From assembly GCF_002999335.1 (NCBI RefSeq), contig NW_020312760.1:62001-126000 (forward strand): a DNA stretch of 64,000 nucleotides, written 5' to 3'. Positions within the stretch are counted from its first letter, which is position 1. Every line of letters begins with the position of its first letter. The notes under the pieces are model-generated. The model was given only the letters and a program-made list of their open reading frames with translations. It was not told the origin of the DNA and made no database searches. Position numbers and translations under genes: made by a program. This DNA is from Cyclospora cayetanensis (Eukaryota > Apicomplexa > Conoidasida > Eucoccidiorida > Eimeriidae). Positions 12,418 to 24,431 of this stretch are shown here, one piece after another.

Positions 12418-15400
12418 ATGGAACTCGCTTACGCTGTAGGCACTCCCGACGGGGCGGCATGTGCACTCGTAGCTTCGTACGCCTTCCCTCCCGGTGTTGT
12501 TACCATCCAGGCGCTTGGACGAAATGCTGCCAAATCCGCTGGCCAGGTGAGTCCTCTGTTACGCGTTATTGGTTCATGCCATATCACGGCTCACGTGCTG
12601 CTCAGTCGCGCATGCCGGAGATATCGAAGTTCTGCTCATGATTTACAACCCTTCCCCGAGCTTTTTGTCGGCAACCTGGGTACACAGGTACCGCGGCTGC
12701 TTACACCGGACGGCAAATTCGACAATCCGCTGACCATTATCCAGTACTTGTGTACTAAATCCGATTTCCGTGAGATCCTTCTGGGCCCAGAGAAGAGCCC
12801 TGCTGACCAAGTACGTCCCCTTTTCCCTTCACGAATGAAAAGCACTACAGCATTCACGGATTCGCATTTCGAGAAACCAGTCTCCTGATTTCGGTTTCGG
12901 TGCTTTGCGCAGGCAAGGATCAACCAGTGGCTTTCATTTTTTGCGTCCAAAGGCTTTCACGTTTCGAGTGACAGCGACTTGAACGAACTCAACTCCGCTC
13001 TTCAGTTCAATACCTTCCTTTGCGGAAATACCCTCACTGCCGCAGACCTCCTAGGCATGGCATCCGTCTCGGAAACCATTGTAAGCAATTGCATGCAGAT
13101 TTAATACTTTTCGCTGCAGATTTGGCTGCGCATAGCCCAGTACGCCGTCTGTTCCATGAACCGCCTTTTACATGCGAAAACCAAGCATGCACCTGGCCGC
13201 ATGTTTCGTTGTTCATGCCATGCAGTGCGCGTGGCTTCCTACCGCGAGCTGCAGAGTATACATGTCATGACAGATGCTGGTTCAGTGTGACTGAACAGTT
13301 CTTGTCTCCTGCGTAGCCGTCGGATCGTATCGCGGCACTCTGCTTTCCTTTTTGATTTTCTCAGAGGAAAGCGTCCGCCAAGGAATGTCAGGCCCTGAAG
13401 AACGTCATGCGATGGTTCGATCACATGCAAAACCTCCCAGGTGCACAAGCACTTTGATACACGTGCTCATGCCACCGTTTTACTTGGCAAGCTTCATGCT
13501 TTCTCTACTATGTTATGATGAGAGTACATTTCATCAGCGACGGCACAGATAGTCGACCTCCTTGGGGAAATTTACGCCGGTGGTATTATTCCTTTTCATT
13601 TTTCACGTCGTGGTCCTCTCAGGTCTGTGATTTCACGTTGCTGTTCGTGCACAAAAAGTGCATCCCACGCGTTTTTTCTTCGAAATCACGCTGAGCTGCT
13701 TTACCCTGGTTGCTGACTGTCAAGGTGCTGGCGCTTCGCTTTCAGGCATAAAGGAGCAGCGCCTGCAAGATTTCCAGGCAATTGATTTGCCGAAAGTGAG
13801 TTTAGTCTCTCAGTGATCGCCACTCTCGGCTATTTAGTAGTGTGTTCTGCTTCCGTCCTGCCGTGCCGAGCGACAGTAGTCCGTCGGTGCCGCTAGTGCA
13901 GGTGAACGCCCTCAGCGTGAAATGCGCGCGTTTCAGCGCTACTTCATTGATTCCTAAGGGGCTTCGAAACTGAGTGTCATCCGTGCGGCTGTATGCTGAC
14001 AGACAACCACGAGCGATATCATGCAGGCAGCTGAAGAAGTGCGAAGGAGTCACAAGGACAGCTCCCTCGGAAGGCAGCAGCGGAAACAGCACCAAGAGGG
14101 GAAACTCGCACCAGAAAAACGAGCAGACGCAGTGGAGAAGCCTGCGGCGGCAGGACTGGGCAAGCGGGAAAAGTGCAAGACTCCGCAGGCACCTAAGGCT
14201 GAGGAGAGGCCAATAGATGACCCCATGAGACTCGACTTGAGAGTAGGGCTTGTCAAGAAGGTTTGGAGGCATCCAGAGGCAGACAAGTTAGTCGCTCGCA
14301 GTGCTGTACCAAGTGTCAAGGGCTTCCCTACCGGAAAGTTTCATGTGCAACACAGAGCTGAATCAGATTTTGCTCTTGTTACGCGCGCTTCCCACATGCT
14401 GTGTGCACATTCGTCAGTGTGTGGCTTTCAAGTCGCAGTTTGCTCCGAGTATTTTCTTGTGCCAAGGCGCGCGTTCAGTAGAATTCCCACCTGCATTTGC
14501 TCACTCGGCTGGGAATCATTGCCTTTGCTACTTTTTGATGGCTCTAATCTTGAGGGATTGTGGTTTGGCAGGTTGTACTGTGAGGAGATAGACTTTGGGC
14601 CTTTAGGCGTTCGCCAGATCGCGTCTGGTCTTGCCCCATTTATTCCCCAGGAGAAATTCGAGGGGCAGAAAGTGGTGGTGCTTTTTAATCTCAAGGCGAA
14701 AGCTCTGCGTGGATTCAGCTCTCATGGAATGGTTATGTGCGCTAACAACGAGGACAAGAGTGCTGTGGAGCTGCTGCAACCTCCAGAGGACGCTCCTGTG
14801 GGGCTTCCCTGCAATTTTTGAACGCTTGCTTGCGAATAAATCATGGACACCCAGTAGCTCGCGCATAGACAAAGCCTCCCGCTGCTCCATGCCATGGCGG
14901 GTGCACAATACAAGTTTACGTAGCCGGCTGCCTAGGAGGCTTCGTGGGCGATGTGGTTTAGACCTTTCCCGTCATGCCTCTTTTTCTCGCATTTGGTTGT
15001 TCTTTTGCAGCTTGGAGAACGTGTCACTGTCCAGGGGATGCTCGGGGAGCCTGACGAAGTCTTGAGCGCAAAGAAAGGAAAGGACCCGCTAGTCGCTGTA
15101 TCTCCAGTAAGAAAACGTCCTCGTGACTATGCCTTGAGGCGCAATGTGCATGCACCTACATTCGGTATATGCACAGCGTGTGTGCTACGATTTTGGTACT
15201 CGAAAGCGCTGTGCAGTTGTGCACTGGGCATGAGTCATGCCCCATCTGTCGCTAAACTTTGTGGTCTTCCACGTTTACGACTAAAACGCATTTTTCGCGG
15301 AAGTTCTGTTTATTTTGTTGGCTTGGTGTTTACAGTTCCTAAAGACGAAGGACGACTGTGTTGCGTATTTCAAGGTGCGGCGCGGCAGTAGCTCCCCTCA

Positions 15401-15684
15401 TACACGTTTTCATGTGTGCTGTCTGGGGCATCGTGGAGTCCAGAATTGTGTATCTCGTGAATATTCCTGGATGTACTTTTATTCAGGAAACGCGTGCAAG
15501 CGTAGGCTGCTGGTAGTCGGTGCAGGGTTCATGCCTACTAGCATACGTGTATACGAAGAGTGTACTGATCTGTATAAAGGCCCTTGTTTTCTAGCGTATG
15601 TTACGCCATTTTCAGGATATCGCTCTCGTCACACCGCAGGGCCCTGTACGTTGCAACAGCATAAAGGGAGGCTTCATATCCTAG
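12418..15684 (+). CDS. tRip: tRip-like tRNA import protein (GST-like domain + EMAPII-like tRNA-binding domain)
   Basis: Eleven exons: 12418-12546, 12688-12810, 12913-13080, 13365-13440, 13553-13579, 13746-13795, 14027-14286, 14572-14797, 15011-15106, 15336-15374 and 15616-15684. The total is 1263 nt, 420 residues, all phases consistent. The N-terminal half reads as a GST-like fold ('TLTAADLLGMASVSETI', 'NVMRWFDHMQNLP') of the type found in aminoacyl-tRNA synthetase cofactors. A charged linker (14027-14210) follows. The C-terminal half is an EMAPII/Arc1p-type OB domain: 'LDLRVGLVKKVWRHPEADK', 'GVRQIASGLAPFIP', 'VVVLFNLKAKALRG', 'SHGMVMCAN'. This fusion is characteristic of apicomplexan tRip, described in Plasmodium as a surface protein importing exogenous tRNA. 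The donor of exon 5 could instead be at 13586 or beyond; 13579 is the choice that keeps phase. Confidence 0.85.
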
Positions 15685-16396
15685 GCGGTTGTATTTTACC
15701 GCTGCTGGATCACGTATCCATGTGAACTTGCTTGAAGCGATCTGGCCCTCTAACGAGATGCTGTTGCGTATAGCATGTCTAAGTCAATGCCTCATTTCAG
15801 GGTGCCAAGCTAACTTGATTATTCAACAACAATGCTGTAGCAAAGTTAATGTGCACTCCTGAGTAACGCCTATGTAAGTCGTGCCATATGGGCGTTTCGC
15901 TACTGCTGCCTTTTAAAGCTCATCAGTAGAAATTCCCCAAGAATTTATTTGTAGCGAAAATGCGAGGTTTCTTGAAAGTGCGTTCTTTTCTAGAAGAATG
16001 GCGCGTTTGTTTGGACATGGCGCCGGCTCGATGCAAAAACAAGGAGGCCGAAACTGCTATTGAATCCCGGAGAGAGGCACAGTGCTCTATATGCAAAAGA
16101 TTTCATCAGTCACATTGTTGACAATATTCAGTCTTTGCATCCTAGTTTTAAGCAGGAATCCCCATTTCAGCAAGTAAATCGAACAATTCTTACACTGCTG
16201 GCGATGTGTATTCACACCTGGAAGCCGCACCACGTATAACGTGTTCCAGGCATCGCGAAACCCTGCATTCTTCCACTAATAAGTGTGGACACGAGTTCTG
16301 AAAGTATAAATACATTCTTTACCTCTGCTTTTACCCTGTTCTTCCTCCCAAACTCATAATTCACCTCTCCTAAGATCCGCGAATGTGGTTGTTCAG
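15685..16396. other. Gap with possible upstream exon(s)
   Basis: A 53-codon frame at 15960-16121 (beginning MRGFLKVRSF) and an overlapping 22-codon frame at 15999 look vaguely coding. Neither offers a donor in phase with the next inferred exon at 16397. The first coding exon of the following gene may lie here. Confidence 0.3.
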
Positions 16397-17334
16397 GAAG
16401 CAGCAGAAATTCTGCGCACACTCAGGCTATCGAACTGCAGAAAAATAGATCTGTAGTCTACATTCGCTGCATATCCCCCAAGTTTCCCCAGTTGGCCCTT
16501 TAGTTTTCGTTTACCTGGCAAAAAAGTAGGAATGACATACTATGCCCTATTACCTTAGTAAAGGTCTTACCTTGGTTCATGCTCGCAGTGTTGGCAACCA
16601 GCAAAGTGTTGGACGAGTATCTGAAGCTAGCAGGGCAATGCAAGCATGCAGGGAACGCGGAAGAGTCACATCCCATCGAGTGGTACACGGTGGCGAACTG
16701 CATGATAGCTTGGCACTGCCTTTAGCCCATTCGTTTTCTCAGGTGTCTCGATATACTGGAAACAGCGAAGGAGCTGGCAGACAAGGCACTGCAACACGGA
16801 GCAGGAACAGTGGGAGTGAAAGACAGCAACGTTGTGCGACATGCGGATCTACCTATACCAGGTCGATCAATAAACTCGCTATTCAAGAAAGGAAGGAGAA
16901 CGGACTCCCCGAAGAAGCCTCGAAAGAACTATCTATCGAATCAAGCGCAGCATCATGGGTCAAAAAATGAAAACTTGCTTCGAACTTCAGTTGAATATCA
17001 GCAAATCGAAGTGCTGACCTCGAAGTATGCCCTACAGGCAAAAAACAAGCTTCTCAAAATCATGAATTCTCCCAGCGCTTCTCTGGAAGACCGGCGTTCA
17101 GGCCTCTCAATGCGTCATAATAAATGTGCCGACAGATTGCAAATCGTCCTTTGTGGCTTGAAGAGAGAAATAAGACTCACTAGACCATTATTGGCTCATA
17201 TCACACACGCTGAGGAAGTGGGCTTCGGCATTTGCAGTTCCTTGCAAAACGATCCCTCCTTGAAAAAGTTCTTCCAGCAGCCCCGGAATTTCAGTCAGCA
17301 TTGTGAAAAACCAGTATCGGAATTTGAGCATTGA
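16397..17334 (+). CDS. Unidentified protein, 3' exons
   Basis: Three exons chain in phase: 16397-16452 ('EAAEILRTLRLSNCRKIDL'), 16602-16682 ('VLDEYLKLAGQCKHAGN') and 16743-17334, ending at TGA. They total 729 nt, or 242 residues plus stop. The first two exons and the start of the third are amphipathic helices, for example 'LDILETAKELADKALQHG', and could be a helical-repeat scaffold. The rest is basic and serine-rich, probably disordered. I do not recognise the family. The 5' end is not found. It is tail-to-tail with the next minus-strand gene. Confidence 0.5.
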
Positions 17335-17599
17335 AATGTAATTTAAGCGCGTATTTCGGTAATAGAATAGGGAGAGATATCGGGCAATGCTACATTATTT
17401 TACGCACTTCGTACTGCGCGTGCTTCATATCATTAGGATTTACTAAAGCTTTGGCCATCGAAATCTCCTTCTCGCATATTTCATTTATTGCAGAGTGTGG
17501 CTATAGCCCGACAGAATGCGCCTTTAATGCTGTGTGAGGGTGCGTTACACGCCACGTACAACTAGTCGTGATTTACCGGACTGCTTAGAAAGTGCAATT

Positions 17600-18560
17600 G
17601 AACGCATGCCAGCTATCCCTCTCCTTTCATGGCGAACGTCTGAGAGGCGCGAGCAGTAGAAGGAGAGAAGCCTCTCGGAAACCACTGAAGGAACTTTCCA
17701 CTAAGCGTCTTTTGGGACTGGAATAGGGTATCCATTCGAAAGAATTTGAGGCAGCGGTACACCGAGCAATTTTGAGTTTCTGCGAAGTCATCCACCTGCT
17801 GTGACCAAGTAGACCCTTCAACTGTTTCACATTCTCTTGCAGATGTAGAAGGGCAGCATTCACTGGTCACACGCCGGACTCTTAGTTCGCCTCGTAAACA
17901 ATGATGATGCTCAGCAATCTTATCAAGGCTCTCCTATTAGCCTTGCAACCTCTACGGTCCATAAAACAAGAGGAACTTGACAGGTGTACTCTACCACATA
18001 GATACCTTACGGCAAGGCGACTGAAAAGGCATTTAACCTTTTATGCACTCAGATACCTGCATGCAGTCTCACAGGACAGTGTATCACACAGTCGTGGAGC
18101 ACGCACTGTTCTAGTGAGAACCAGCCCGTATCTCCTACAGATCGTATATGGAAAGTGTATGGAAATACTTTCGCTATTTAGGTGGATGTGAGTTCATTAG
18201 ACTGCTGCAGTGCCATCTGCAAAAGTGCAGCTTGGACTCACTGCTCCGTTGAGGTCAGAAAAGATTAACATGATAATTGTGGTTAGAAAGACTGGTGATC
18301 CCTTTCACTCTCCCGCGTTTACGTTTCCTGCCATATGTTCAAGTCGCACACTCAAAAAACTAATTTGCAGTCATGTTGCTGTACAGCATAACTGGACCGT
18401 GCGACTTCATCTTTCACCAGAAAAAAACCTGGGTAATATACCCATACCAATGAGAAGCCAGTCTGTGCATATTCAAAGCTTGAGCATTAGCCAGTTCATA
18501 CGAAGAAACTAAAAGGTCACCCCGACGCAGCAGGAGAGCTAGCAAATCTAGGACTCGCTC
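17600..18560 (-). CDS. Unidentified multi-exon gene (fragmentary model)
   Basis: Separate minus-strand segments look like exons. About 18430-18560 encodes 'LDLLALLLRRGDLLVSSYEL', follows a good acceptor (TTTTTAACAG) and is closed by CAG|GTTTTT. Exon 18057-18134 is bounded by CTGTAG and GCAG|GTATCT and encodes 'DTGWFSLEQCVLHDC'. Exon 17796-17862 encodes the coiled-coil-like 'ALLHLQENVKQLK'. A last open stretch lies at 17613-17790. The phases do not all join, so at least one exon is missing. The strand and position between two plus genes are sensible. No family recognised. Confidence 0.35.
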
Positions 18561-19025
18561 TGTTAAAAACGTCCGTAGAATCAATGCCAGCCAACGCAGA
18601 AAAAAAGAATCGAACACACAGGCCAACTTCGTGTCATTTTGGGATCGTAGCTCCCAAATCGAGTCAAATTATTGCTCATTTTAATGGCTAGATGTACACC
18701 TGTTTCTATCACAAGCCTTCTGTCTTTAGGACCTTCCTGTTAAGGCCGCCCAAACAGCCCCTATAGTTGCATGCTACAGAGTAGAAGTAAAACTTTTCCC
18801 ACATCACATTTTTTTCGAGGGACTCAGAAATAAATCCTTAACAGTCCCTTTTATCACTTTGTTCCTTTCTCTTGCGCTTATTCTCTCTTCACGTCATTCT
18901 GCATCTGCCCTGCTTCGTGCAAGGCGCGCTGAAAATGGCATTTGTTCCGATATGCCTGCCCGTCTGACCTCTCAACTTTCTTCCTCTGCCCATAGAGGTG
19001 TCTGCCTCTCACATGGCCTTTAAAT
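18561..19025. other. Intergenic, probable divergent promoter
   Basis: It lies between the presumed 5' end of the minus gene and the OPA3-like start. A basic minus-strand frame at 18878-19084 overlaps the OPA3 start codon and was not accepted as coding. Confidence 0.4.
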
Positions 19026-20431
19026 ATGCCTTTCCCTGCTGCTAAGCTCTTCAGCGTCGCCTTGCGACAGCTGTCCAAACCCATGGCTGCTTATCTGCAG
19101 AACTCAGCTCAGGGTAATCAGTACTTCAAGACCGCATGCGTCACGATGGCGACACATTACCACATGCTGGAGCAGCGGATCATAAATCGGTTCTACGACA
19201 AAGACGAGAAAAATGTGTTTATTCCAAGATTGAATGAAGACAAGGCGGTCAAACTCGGAGCGACCATCATCGGCGAGGCTTTTATTTTTGGAGTGGCAGG
19301 TAAGAATGCGGCGAACTGCACAAAATCGAACCAGAAATATCGCATGGGGAAGAGTTTGGATCCAGCGAAAAGCAAAGGAGACGGCTAGCAAACCTAAAAG
19401 GGGAAACTACCGACAGACAAGCAGGTGTCGGTAGCTTTCAATTCCTATGGCGTTCTGACTCCGTGTCCGCTTTTGAGGTCAATAACTTTAGGATGGTGAA
19501 ATGCTTGGAGTATAGTACAATAGTTGTACTTCCAATCACTACCAAGGGGCGCGCCACTATACAATGGTATCCGACATGCCCCCCCTTGCCATCGCATTAT
19601 TTTTCTGTCCAGCGTCTGCACTCGTGATGGAATATCGGCGGAGTACGCTGAAAGAAGCCGCGAAGGAGAAGCAAATGCAGGAGAGGCTCATGATGCTAGA
19701 GGTCAGAGAACGGGGTGATGTTGCGGGTGCAAATGCGCCAGCGATAGGCACTTTCCGTGTACACTTGAAGCATGTCATGCGCCACCGCAGCTGCATTTAA
19801 AGCCCAGCAATGCAGCAGCCTTACTGATTTAAGATGGGGGTTTCACTGTGCACTTCAGTCAGAGAAGCTGATATGACAGTGGTCCCATTAGGTGGGTGTA
19901 CGAAAGTATTCCAGTTTTTTTTTCTGATATGAAGAAGTAAGCCGCTACAGTAGCTGTGCAGCCAATTTTTCTCTTCTCCAATTTTTTGTCAGGCCCAAAT
20001 ACTGCAGCTCCAGAGCGAAAACGACCGAGTTCTGAAACGGATTTTCCCAGACGAGCAGCACATCAGGTCGTCCATCGACGTAAATTACGAGTCAGAAGGT
20101 AAACGGTGCACTAGTAAAGAGCAAATAGCAGATTCTTACACTTGCTCTCTCTTAGGGTATCCGGTAGGATTCTTTTGTTTCCGGCGTTCCTGTATTAACC
20201 TATGCATTGCGCCCAGCAGAAACACTTAGGCCCTGGCCGTGGTTTATGTCATTATTGTTGCGTCTGATGGTCTGTGTACGTAATCAACTTGCTAAACGTT
20301 GCGTGTGGTAACGTAGCGACTATCCTACACCTCGTGCTCAATCCTCTGCGACTCTGAATGTTGCAGGATGGGTCAGCTGGCTCACGTCCTATGTTCGGCA
20401 GCTCTCGCAGTCAGGAGAGGAACGCAAATAG
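19026..20431 (+). CDS. OPA3: OPA3-like mitochondrial protein
   Basis: Four exons: 19026-19299, 19613-19701, 19993-20098 and 20367-20431. Phases are 1,0,1, total 534 nt, 177 residues; human OPA3 is 179. The N-terminus 'MPFPAAKLFSVALRQLSKP' matches OPA3 'FPMAKLLYLGIRQVSKP'. Further family features are 'FFKTA'-type aromatic/Lys ('QYFKTACVTMATHYH'), 'IPRLNEDKAVKLGATIIGEA' and a short hydrophobic segment ending 'ASALVMEYRRS'. The remaining exons give a coiled coil. OPA3 proteins sit in mitochondrial membranes and affect mitochondrial shape and lipid balance; that role is carried over from the family. The last exon ('GWVSWLTSYVRQLSQS') is lineage-specific. Confidence 0.88.
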
Positions 20432-20892
20432 CACTAGCTCCAACTGCGTATGGGACGAAGTGTTCCTGCTTATATGCTTCTTTCTAAACTTTAGCTGCCT
20501 ATGCGGGGGTACACGTGGAAGCAAACACTGCCGCACCTCTTACGGTTATAGGTGATATATATGGAAAGTGTTTCCGAAAATCCGAACGCATCGCCAATCA
20601 TTTTCGTCAATTCTTCCTTCCAGCTCCATTTCATACACCACAATATGACGGAGCAACAAGCGTGGCTCCGGCTTGTCGAGTGTACGTACGGCTTAGTTGC
20701 GTGCATGCGAGCCTTTGGGAGGTGCACATTCCACACCCCACCAATGTACCTAACATATTGCTGAACCCACGTTAGCACAACTGACGCGAAACTGGGAAAG
20801 AGAGGCGATGGAGGCAGTGTCTTAGGTCCACAAGGTAAGACGGAGTGGTGCAGGAGCAGCCGCTCGCAGTCTCGAATTAGCACTGCCCATCT
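20432..20892. other. Convergent 3' intergenic region
   Basis: It lies between the ends of the OPA3-like gene and the following minus gene. No coding signal was accepted. Confidence 0.5.
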
Positions 20893-21360
20893 CTAGCCGT
20901 GCATAAGATACGTGGAGAAGACGCCGACAGAAAAGGCCATGGCGAAAGCCGAGGCACAAGCTAGCGGTGTGTTGGTATGGGATTTCACCCAAAGGTGAGA
21001 ACCAACACTGAACGGTGGAACCTCGGTGAACTTGGAACCTGACAGCAACTTCCAACCCGTCAGCTTTGGAATGTACATGACTGGCTTGCATCCTGTACCG
21101 AAATACATTTCAAAAAAGGAGCAATACGAGCATTTTTGCGCAAGGAAAACCAAGAAGCGATAATGCGCACAGAGAGTCACCCACTAACAAGGACGGGAAA
21201 GGCCACTTTGCACTCAAGGTCTTGTCAGATACTCTATTGTGCATCCTAGAGCTCTGACGCATGCCCATATTCTTTGCCGAGATAGGAAAGTATGTGGAGT
21301 AGGGGGCACCCAGCGAGCCGACACGGAAAATGCCATTCGCAGGGTACACTTGGCGCAGTT
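20893..21360 (-). CDS. Small protein with C-terminal membrane segment, N-terminus unresolved
   Basis: Two exons join in phase 1: 21181-21360 ('VYPANGIFRVGSLGAPYSTY', then 'LSAKWPFPSLLVG') and 20893-21092 ('CKPVMYIPKLTGWKLLSGSK', 'VPPFSVGSHLWVKSHTN'). It ends in the hydrophobic stretch 'LACASAFAMAFSVGVFSTYL' just before the stop. The intron acceptor has an excellent pyrimidine tract. The upstream border at 21360 would need a phase-1 donor. The nearest (after MKNKTAN, about 21389) would leave an intron of only about 28 nt, so the true first exon is probably elsewhere. The single membrane span resembles small subunits of mitochondrial complexes in apicomplexans, but that is only a guess. Confidence 0.5.
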
Positions 21361-22803
21361 CTGGATAGGTTATCCACTATTTGCTTACCATTTGCCGTTT
21401 TGTTCTTCATATCGCACCACGGCTGTGTCCTGCACTTGCCACAGCTGCACCACCAGTAAACCTGAAGCATAAACAAATCTACGCCGAAGAGCACAGCTTG
21501 GCATCGTTCATGCCTGCCTAACCAGAGCGTCCCCATCCATAAAATCAAGGAGTCATCATACCACCGCCCGGACGCACACTTACACCCGTGGTAGAACCAC
21601 CAAAAGTATTTCGTTGGCTGCACATAAGTTGAACAAAGGCCGCAATAGGCGCTGCTCTAAAATTGCGGAGAGGTGGTCATGACCAACTGGGCATGGAATT
21701 GCAGTTGCCACCCCCCCCACTGCTGCCGCTCCATTGACTGCTCGAGGCACACGAATGCCGCATTGAACGGCAGGAGGCGCGATGCAGAGGGTGCGCCTAT
21801 ACGCATAAAAGGGGGAACAAGGAGGGTTTCACGAGGGAGCACGGGATCAACGTTTCCCTCCTTACCTTCCCCTGCTCACAGTAGACCCTGTAAGGGGCGA
21901 GCCCAGCTGGCTGCGGCACTCTGTCGTGAGACCACCAGTCTGTCCATACCATTGTGCACTAAAGATAGGGCGAATGACGACAGAAATGCCCCTGGCGGAG
22001 AGGCGTTCCGCGATTCCTCGAATGGGAGAGGTCCTATGGCTCTTAACGCCACAAATGGACTGATCTGGATAGGATTCAAATAACAAGAAATAGGATGCGA
22101 CGAACACGGGCGAGTACATCCCTTCGCTGCATCGTTTTTCCGTCAGCCGCTGTGGATGTGCATGCGCGAGCAGGATTGCCCGTCAGGCAACACGCGCATG
22201 TTCGGGGCTTCTCTGTGCACAACTCTCATAAGAAACGCTAAAAAAGATATCCTTCGTTTGTCTCCGATTGTCGTTGCGTCTTCGACAACAAGTTTGCACA
22301 CCTGCCCTCAAAGCGCCCAACAACAGAGGGTGTGCGTTCGCTCCCCTGCCATCCAGTGCCTGATCCAGTTCACCGGTTCCTTTGACCTCTGATAGCGAAA
22401 GAGCGTTTTTCTACGCGGCTGTCACCCCTTGTACGTTGTACCTGACGTGTATTTTGCCATCTCAGAGGTTGCCAAGTAATCAGGAGGCCACGTGCTGCTG
22501 TTTCCTGCCCGCGGCAAAAACTCCTGGTGCCGATAGAATGGGCTGATGCCTCCCCTTCCATCAGCGATCTTCCCAAGGGTGGGCTACTTGGGAGGGCTTT
22601 TCGGCTAGGGGTGCTGCTATATCAGAAGCACTCCTAAGCTGTATTAGGCGGTTTGAAATTAAGCTTCTGTATACAGCTTCCGCGTGCCTTGTAGTACCCT
22701 GTCTTGTCCCTAGTCCGTCATCCGTGCAAGATCGTTTTCGCCAGCAAGCCTGAGTGCGCAAGCTTTCATCCGCTTCGCTAGACCAAAGCGCCTCACTAGT
22801 GCG
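21361..22803. other. Poorly resolved region, possible minus-strand exons
   Basis: A minus-strand stretch at about 21880-22050 ('RLSARGISVVIRPIFSAQWY') reads like coding sequence and has plausible borders, but I cannot connect it. Plus-strand frames here have no motif. The part from about 22150 to 22803 shows nothing and probably contains the Eaf6-like promoter. Confidence 0.35.
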
Positions 22804-23900
22804 ATGGAACCCTTGGAGTATCAGCAGCCTCATGTCGCTGCACCTATGAACCAGCCCGTTTCCGAAGGATTCATACCACTTCCTTCTGGTGCTGGTATTG
22901 GAACTGCTCCACATAGCAGACCGCTTGTCGTTGGAGGTCCAGTGCCTAGCCATGGGCAGGGGTCTCTGGCCGTACAAGACGCGAGCTCATGGCACAGAGA
23001 GGAGGGGATCAAGGTGTCTAAAAGGCTGCCAGTGTATCAGGAAATGCTCAAACTCCATGAAAAACTCGAGTCAGACGTCTTGCTTTTGGAAAACAAGATA
23101 TATGAGATGGAAGGAAATTATTTGGCTGCTACTGCTGATGTCGGAAACATGATTAAAGGATGGGAAGGTTACATCTGTACGCCACTGAGTTTGCTACACC
23201 GTGACACTCACAACCAGAATCTGCGCGAAAACAGACCCTAGGGGTGCTTCGCTGGGGAATAAGCGATAGGGGTTTTCGCTACTGGTTGCCGATATTGTGT
23301 TTTCATGGATAATCCCGCATAGGGCTTGTTGTGGTGCATTGACCTACAGCGTCCGCCACTAAGACAAGGCGTCCAGCTGCCAAAGCAGCAGGTAGTGCAT
23401 CTAGCAACCAGGAGCGGCTGTTTTCTCTCACTAGCACTACAAGTCGTGCGTCTCGCGAGCTCAGCACATGGGGTAAGCCCTTTACTCAACGCACTTGTTC
23501 ACATTGTTCGAGTATCCAGCCTGGGCTGCTGTACAAGAAACTTTTTGCACAGTCGGCATGAGTACGTGATTGGGTTTCCCGCGTGTCCTTCTGGTTTACA
23601 GCTAGCGTGGAAGACTCAGAGAGACAGCTCATGGGATCGTCGGGAGGAAAAGGATGGAACAACGGCGCGGCGTCGCAGGTTTCCAACAGTCGGAATTCCG
23701 CCTGCAGTACAAATGTGAAGTGTGCAAAAAAGCCGCCCTCTCGTACAGGTAGCTCCTCCAATGCATCCAAGGGCATTTCAGGGGGCCGTCATTCCTCTGG
23801 AACTGGTGGCGGATCTACATCTGCCGTAAGCCAGAAGGCGTGCGGGGGAGCAGTTACCGGCGATGCACCAATAGGCAGTGCTTGCCACGGTCGCATGTGA
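22804..23900 (+). CDS. Eaf6/MEAF6-like histone acetyltransferase complex subunit
   Basis: Three exons: 22804-23167, 23350-23472 and 23602-23900. Both introns are phase 1, total 786 nt, 261 residues. The family signature is clear: a coiled coil 'KLHEKLESDVLLLENKIYEM', then 'EGNYLAATADVGNMIKGWE' (MEAF6 has EGSYLEDTQMYGNIIRGWD). After the second intron comes 'NQERLFSLTSTTSRAS', matching the family's 'AERLFSKSSVTSAAA'. The N-terminal 70 residues and the Ser/Gly-rich tail are disordered extensions. Eaf6 proteins are small nuclear subunits of NuA4/MYST-type acetyltransferase complexes. An upstream divergent partner was not established. Confidence 0.85.
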
Positions 23901-24431
23901 ATGGGGCCTTCTCCAGAACTTTCGCAGCTCCTAGACAAGAGGAGGCACAGCAACGTTAGTGTTCCTGTGTAACTGCGAAATTCCGGCGGAGCTGCCTTTT
24001 AGGCTGAGAGAGCATCTGCACAGTACCACAATCGCTGACGGGGCAAACCCCTGCATGTTTTCATTGCTATAATAAAGATATATCTTAGTCAGAACACTTC
24101 TCAGAGAGGATATTTATGTTATATTACAGGCACAAATGCATCGAACATTTAGTAGAAAGATTTTTGCAACTGTATGTAGGATGGTTGATACAAAAGCGAT
24201 CAGACCCAAATGACTATATCTGTGGAGAAAAAATATCACGAAATTTACACTATGAAATAGAACTAAGTTCAATGTATCTAGTAAAATAACAGAAAAGGCT
24301 TCCAAGTGTATTCTATGTTTTCCCCCTTCACTTACCACGTAGCACGGGTGTACGGTGTACTTTCATTTGATCTGAATGAGCATAGGACAGCTGCGATGCA
24401 ATCGTTCACATTGTAACTGGCAGCGCTCACC
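23901..24431. other. AT-rich intergenic region
   Basis: This is the 3' flank of the Eaf6-like gene, with AATAAAG at about 24071 as a possible polyadenylation signal, and the 5' flank of the next gene. No supported coding sequence. Confidence 0.55.

Noticed and set aside
21673..22083. 136-codon plus ORF
   Set aside because: Basic, motif-free, and a more coding-like minus frame overlaps it; neither could be established.
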